Source: Candidatus Hydrogenedentota bacterium (GTDB lineage: Bacteria > Hydrogenedentota > Hydrogenedentia > Hydrogenedentales > CAIZGN01). Taken from it: DNA of 37,419 nt. Positions 34,155 to 37,419 of the stretch are shown here, piece by piece. Numbering within the stretch: the first letter of the stretch is position 1; each line of letters begins with the position of its first letter. The stretch lies in contig CAIZGN010000678.1 in the NCBI GenBank assembly GCA_903932505.1, forward strand, positions 1 to 37,419, written 5' to 3'. The translations under genes were made by a program, and so were the position numbers. The notes under the pieces were generated by a model. It saw only the letters and a list, made by a program, of their open reading frames with translations. It was not told the origin of the DNA and did no database searches.

Positions 34155-35525
34155 ATGAGAAAAGCAATTCTAATCTCCATACAGTGCGTTGCCGTGCTAC
34201 TTGCCGGTTTGGGGGTGATGTGGGCACTCGCCGCCTTGAAAGAAGAACCCAAGCGCATTGACATGAAAGAGCAGCCGATCCATGTGGCGGTCCTTGCAGT
34301 TCAACCCGAATCCCCTACCATCATGGTCGCCGGTTATGGCACCGCCCACAACCTCAACACCGTGTCGCTGGCCGCCGAAGTTCCCGGAACCGTGGTGGAA
34401 GTCCATCCCCGTCTGGAACGTGGAGAAATCATTCCCAAAGGGGAAGTGCTCTTCAAGATTGACCCGCGTTCCTATGAACTGCAATTACACGGCGCAGAGG
34501 CCAATGTCAGCCAGTCTCGAAATTCACTGGCATTGCTGGAAGAAAAACACGGGGCGGATGTAAAACGCCTCGAGGGCCTCAAGCGCATTCGAGATTTGGC
34601 CAAGGGCGAATATGGCCGCGTGCAGGGCCTCTTTGAGAAAAAGGTGGGCGCTCAGCACGGGGTGGAACTCGCCGAAGGCGCACTCATTGAGGCTGAAGAC
34701 AAGGTTATTCAGGTGCAACAGGCTATCGATGCTTTTCCGCAGCAGCGCGGACAAGCTGAAAGCTTGGTAAAGACCGCCGAGGCTCAATTAGATCAGGCCA
34801 AGCTGAGCTTGGAGCGAACCACCGTGCTCGCACCCTTCAACGCCCGTATTAAATCCTTTGGCGGGGCCAGTCCGGCCATGGCGATGGGGATGGGGGCCGG
34901 GTCAACGGCGATTCAAAGTCTGGAAATCAACCAATACATCGGCCCCGGCATGCCGGTCATCACCCTCGCCGACGATTCCACCATCGAAATTTCGGTCCCC
35001 CTCGACAGCAACGAGGCTCGGGAATGGCTCCTTTTTGACGATCCTACGCAGGAATCCAAGGCTTGGTTTGATAAACTCAAGCCGATCGAATGCAGCGTAA
35101 GGTGGACCGAGGACGACAAGAGCGAGTGGAAGGGCACGGTGCACCGCGTCGAAGATTTCGACGAGCGCACCCGTACGCTCACGGTCGCCATTCGCGTGGT
35201 TGCCAACCCGGGTGAGACGCCCAGCCAAGGCACCTTGCCGCTCGTGGATGGCATGTTCTGTGAAGTCAATATCCCCGGCCGACCGGCAGAAAACGTGTTC
35301 CGGGTGCCCCGCAAGGCCGTTAATTTTGATGGGACGGTGTACGTCGATGAAGCAAATCGCCTTCGGACCGTCAAGGTCAAGGTGGTGCATGAACAGGGCA
35401 ACGAGGCCCTGGTTTCGGAGGGGTTGAAACCCGGCGACCAAGTAGTCACCACCCGTCTCGTAAACCCCATGGAAAACGCCCTGCTTGAAGTTGAGACCGC
35501 GCCTGCCGGAGGATCGCCTTCATGA
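34155..35525 (+). CDS. RND efflux periplasmic adaptor (membrane fusion protein)
   Basis: The protein is 456 residues. An N-terminal anchor helix (about 5-28) is followed by the HlyD/AcrA plan. First comes half a lipoyl domain (VSLAAEVPGTVVEVHPRLERGEIIPKGEVLFKIDP), then a long coiled-coil hairpin (about 110-220) and the other lipoyl half (LSLERTTVLAPFNARI). The beta-barrel follows, then the membrane-proximal domain (VFRVPRKAVNFDGTVYV... GLKPGDQVVTTRL). A Met/Gly/Ala-rich insert (PAMAMGMGAGSTA) just after the lipoyl half is unusual. It connects the RND pump to an outer-membrane channel; no TolC gene is in the window. Its stop overlaps the pump start (ATGA). Confidence 0.92.
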   Translation: MRKAILISIQCVAVLLAGLGVMWALAALKEEPKRIDMKEQPIHVAVLAVQPESPTIMVAGYGTAHNLNTVSLAAEVPGTVVEVHPRLERGEIIPKGEVLFKIDPRSYELQLHGAEANVSQSRNSLALLEEKHGADVKRLEGLKRIRDLAKGEYGRVQGLFEKKVGAQHGVELAEGALIEAEDKVIQVQQAIDAFPQQRGQAESLVKTAEAQLDQAKLSLERTTVLAPFNARIKSFGGASPAMAMGMGAGSTAIQSLEINQYIGPGMPVITLADDSTIEISVPLDSNEAREWLLFDDPTQESKAWFDKLKPIECSVRWTEDDKSEWKGTVHRVEDFDERTRTLTVAIRVVANPGETPSQGTLPLVDGMFCEVNIPGRPAENVFRVPRKAVNFDGTVYVDEANRLRTVKVKVVHEQGNEALVSEGLKPGDQVVTTRLVNPMENALLEVETAPAGGSPS

Positions 35526-37419
35526 GGGCCATCATCGAATCTTTTGCCCGAAATTCCATATTCTCCAAGGTGGGAATGGTGCTGATTTTCGCTGGGGGGG
35601 CACTCGCGGGATTGTTGATTGTGCGGGAACGTTTTCCCGCAACCACAATAGACTTGGTCACTATACTTGTGCCATACCCCGGTGCCGATCCCGAGGAAGT
35701 GGAGGAGGCGGTCTGCACGAAACTCGAAGAAGCCGTCAATGGGATTCCGGGCATCAAGGAATACACCACCAAAGCCTTCGAGAACTATGGGATGGCCTAT
35801 ATCGAGGTTCTGGAAAAATATAACATCGATATTGTGGCACAAGAAATCACCAGCCGGATCAATGCGGTATCGACCTTTCCTGTCGGCGCTGACAAGCCAA
35901 TCATTACGAGACCCGTCTTACCGGATGAGGTGATTGAGATCGGACTGACGGGCACACTGGATGAAAGGCGCTTGAAGGAATGGGCGGAGGATGTAAGGCG
36001 GGATCTTCAGGCACTGCCTAACATATCCCAAGTCGAGATAGTGGGTGCCCGGGAGTATGAAATCGCCATTGAGGTCTCTGAAGAGCGACTGCGCGAGTAT
36101 GGATTGACGTTTGACCAAGTGGCGATGGCGGTTCGAGCGAACAGTCAAAGCCTGACCGGGGGAACATTGCGTACTGAGGGTGAGGAAATACGTCTGCGAA
36201 CCATAGGCCGCAAGTATTGGGGTGATGAATTCAAGAACATCCAGGTGATGGCGGGGCCCAAAGGGGAAGTCATTACGCTGGACAAGGTGGCGAAAATCAA
36301 GGATGCCTTTACCGAAGACTATGTTTCTGCCCGGTTGAACGGTGAACCTGCCATCATGGTTCGGGTTTTCAAGACGGCCTCGGAGGATGCCATTGGCATC
36401 GCCAAAGCAGTTCGCCAGTATGTGGATGAACATCAGAAAGCTCTGCCCGAAGGCATGAAGTTGCAAGTTTGGCACGACCTTTCCCAAGCAATCGACGCCT
36501 CCCTGAATACCATTGCGGTAAACGCTATTCAGGGTATCACCATCGTTTTCTTTGCGCTGTGGCTCTTCTTGGATTTTCGCCTCGGCGTTTGGGCTACCAA
36601 CGGCGTGCCCATATCCATTTTCGGTTCCTTGATTGTCCTCTGGATAACGGGTAACTCACTTAATCTCGTTGCGCTTTTCGCCCTGCTCCTAGCCACCGGT
36701 ATGGTGGTGGACGATGCAATCGTGACAGGAGAAACCATTTACCTGCTCCGCAAGCAGGGGCAATCCTCCATTGACGCGGCGGTCAACGGCGCGATGAAAA
36801 TGGTCGTCCCGGTCGTGGCCTCCGGAGCCACCATGATAATCGGGTTTATTCCTTTGTTCTTCGTTGGCGGGTTCATGGGGAAAATGATTTGGACTCTTCC
36901 TTTCGTGATCATCACCTGCTTGCTGGTTTCCTCTTTTGAAAACTTCCTGATGCTGCCTTCCCATCTCAGTCATCTGCCCGATTTCAACGGGCCGGAGTAC
37001 CAAAAACAGCAGAAACGCCCGATCCATTGGGTTCGGAATAAACTCAATTGGGCGTTCGACTTCGTCGTGGATCATTGGTATACCCCCGTGCTTCGGCTGG
37101 CGATGCGGAACGCCTATGTCACTGCCGTCGTTTTTATTGCCATCGTGTTTTCGGGGGTCGGGATGATTAAAGGCGGGTTCGTCAAGTTCATCATGTTCCC
37201 CCCCATCGATAGTTACCTTTTGAATGGGCGAATCGAGTTTCCCAGCGGCACCCCCATTGAGGTGACCCAAGCCGCCGTGAAACGGATGGAGGAGGCGATA
37301 CGGCGGGTCGGTGAGCGGGAAAACATGAAGACGACAACCGGCGCACCCTTGGTTGAGAATATTTTCTCCCTCACAGGGGCCTCGATGGACACCTTGCCAG
37401 GTGAAAAGGCATCCTTGGG
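35522..37419 (+). CDS. RND-family efflux pump permease (3' end outside window)
   Basis: The open frame runs from ATG at 35522 to the window edge with no stop; 632 residues are visible, about 60% of a usual pump. It starts inside the adaptor stop (ATGA), so adaptor and pump are coupled. An N-terminal helix is followed by ERFPATTIDLVTILVPYPGADP, the RND porter opening. The first porter half (about 40-330) leads into helices 2-6. Proton-relay Asp pair D397/D398 is in GMVVDDAIVTGETI; the usual next residues are VVEN, here TGET. GFIPLFFVGGFMGKM matches the conserved helix-6 region, and the second porter half begins near residue 560 (FVKFIMFPPIDSYLL). The best fit is the HAE/AcrB-like branch. Drug or solvent export is the typical role; the substrate is unknown. 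Confidence 0.93.
   Translation, partial: MRAIIESFARNSIFSKVGMVLIFAGGALAGLLIVRERFPATTIDLVTILVPYPGADPEEVEEAVCTKLEEAVNGIPGIKEYTTKAFENYGMAYIEVLEKYNIDIVAQEITSRINAVSTFPVGADKPIITRPVLPDEVIEIGLTGTLDERRLKEWAEDVRRDLQALPNISQVEIVGAREYEIAIEVSEERLREYGLTFDQVAMAVRANSQSLTGGTLRTEGEEIRLRTIGRKYWGDEFKNIQVMAGPKGEVITLDKVAKIKDAFTEDYVSARLNGEPAIMVRVFKTASEDAIGIAKAVRQYVDEHQKALPEGMKLQVWHDLSQAIDASLNTIAVNAIQGITIVFFALWLFLDFRLGVWATNGVPISIFGSLIVLWITGNSLNLVALFALLLATGMVVDDAIVTGETIYLLRKQGQSSIDAAVNGAMKMVVPVVASGATMIIGFIPLFFVGGFMGKMIWTLPFVIITCLLVSSFENFLMLPSHLSHLPDFNGPEYQKQQKRPIHWVRNKLNWAFDFVVDHWYTPVLRLAMRNAYVTAVVFIAIVFSGVGMIKGGFVKFIMFPPIDSYLLNGRIEFPSGTPIEVTQAAVKRMEEAIRRVGERENMKTTTGAPLVENIFSLTGASMDTLPGEKASL

Overview
The window is about 37.4 kb of GC-rich bacterial DNA with dense, well-formed genes. 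No rRNA, tRNA, CRISPR array, prophage or transposase gene was seen. The gene mix suggests an uncultured bacterium of the PVC/Planctomycetes/Lentisphaerae/Hydrogenedentota type. It includes a GH172 (DUF2961) protein, a GH4 enzyme, a Tat-exported beta-propeller glycosidase, a Dabb protein, a URO-D-like methyltransferase, a divergent membrane pyrophosphatase, a complete Bat operon and REP-like hairpin clusters. My best guess is Candidatus Hydrogenedentota, but this rests on gene content only.

Layout. 1-1230: 3' end of a large surface protein with cadherin-like/He_PIG repeats and a Gly-Cys-Gly plus membrane-helix tail. 1474-3453 (minus): a zinc-ribbon protein, a Tat-exported five-bladed-propeller glycosidase, and an 81-residue orphan peptide gene with its own promoter and a strong terminator. 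The peptide ends in three (S/T)C pairs spaced every four residues and looks like a RiPP precursor. 3716-7008 (plus): a small lipoprotein, then a divergent K+-independent-type proton-pumping pyrophosphatase ending in a textbook terminator. 7149-7232: four tandem REP-like hairpins between convergent genes.

7271-19404 (minus): one long, mostly translationally coupled operon running htrA/degP, moxR, DUF58, a membrane-anchored SurA/parvulin-like protein, a DUF4381/BatD-like lipoprotein, batA, batB, batC, batD, batE. This is the Bat (aerotolerance-type) envelope system with two envelope quality-control proteins attached. It contains three MIDAS-bearing VWA-type proteins, one MoxR ATPase and two TPR proteins. 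The HtrA has Glu where the catalytic Asp is expected.

19760-27837: dapF (second catalytic Cys replaced by Ser), a convergent TauE/SafE permease, then a plus-strand run of a GH4 glycosidase, alaS and a secreted GH172-family protein. A 68-bp MITE/REP-like palindrome separates it from the next minus-strand group. 27950-33945 (minus): a membrane alkaline-phosphatase-superfamily 'sulfatase' with Thr at the nucleophile position, two uncharacterised membrane proteins (one with a B-box-like zinc finger), a GYF_2-RDD membrane protein, a Dabb protein and a URO-D/MtaA-like protein. 34155-37419 (plus): an RND efflux adaptor and the 5' part of its RND pump, cut by the window edge, behind a perfect TATAAT.

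How the parts fit: secreted and cytoplasmic glycosidases (GH43-like, GH4, GH172) point to carbohydrate scavenging. The Bat/HtrA/PPIase operon, pyrophosphatase and RND pump are envelope-homeostasis and energy functions. dapF and alaS are housekeeping. The least explained items are the orphan (S/T)Cxx peptide, the active-site substitutions in DapF, HtrA and the sulfatase-like protein, and the zinc-finger/RDD membrane operon.
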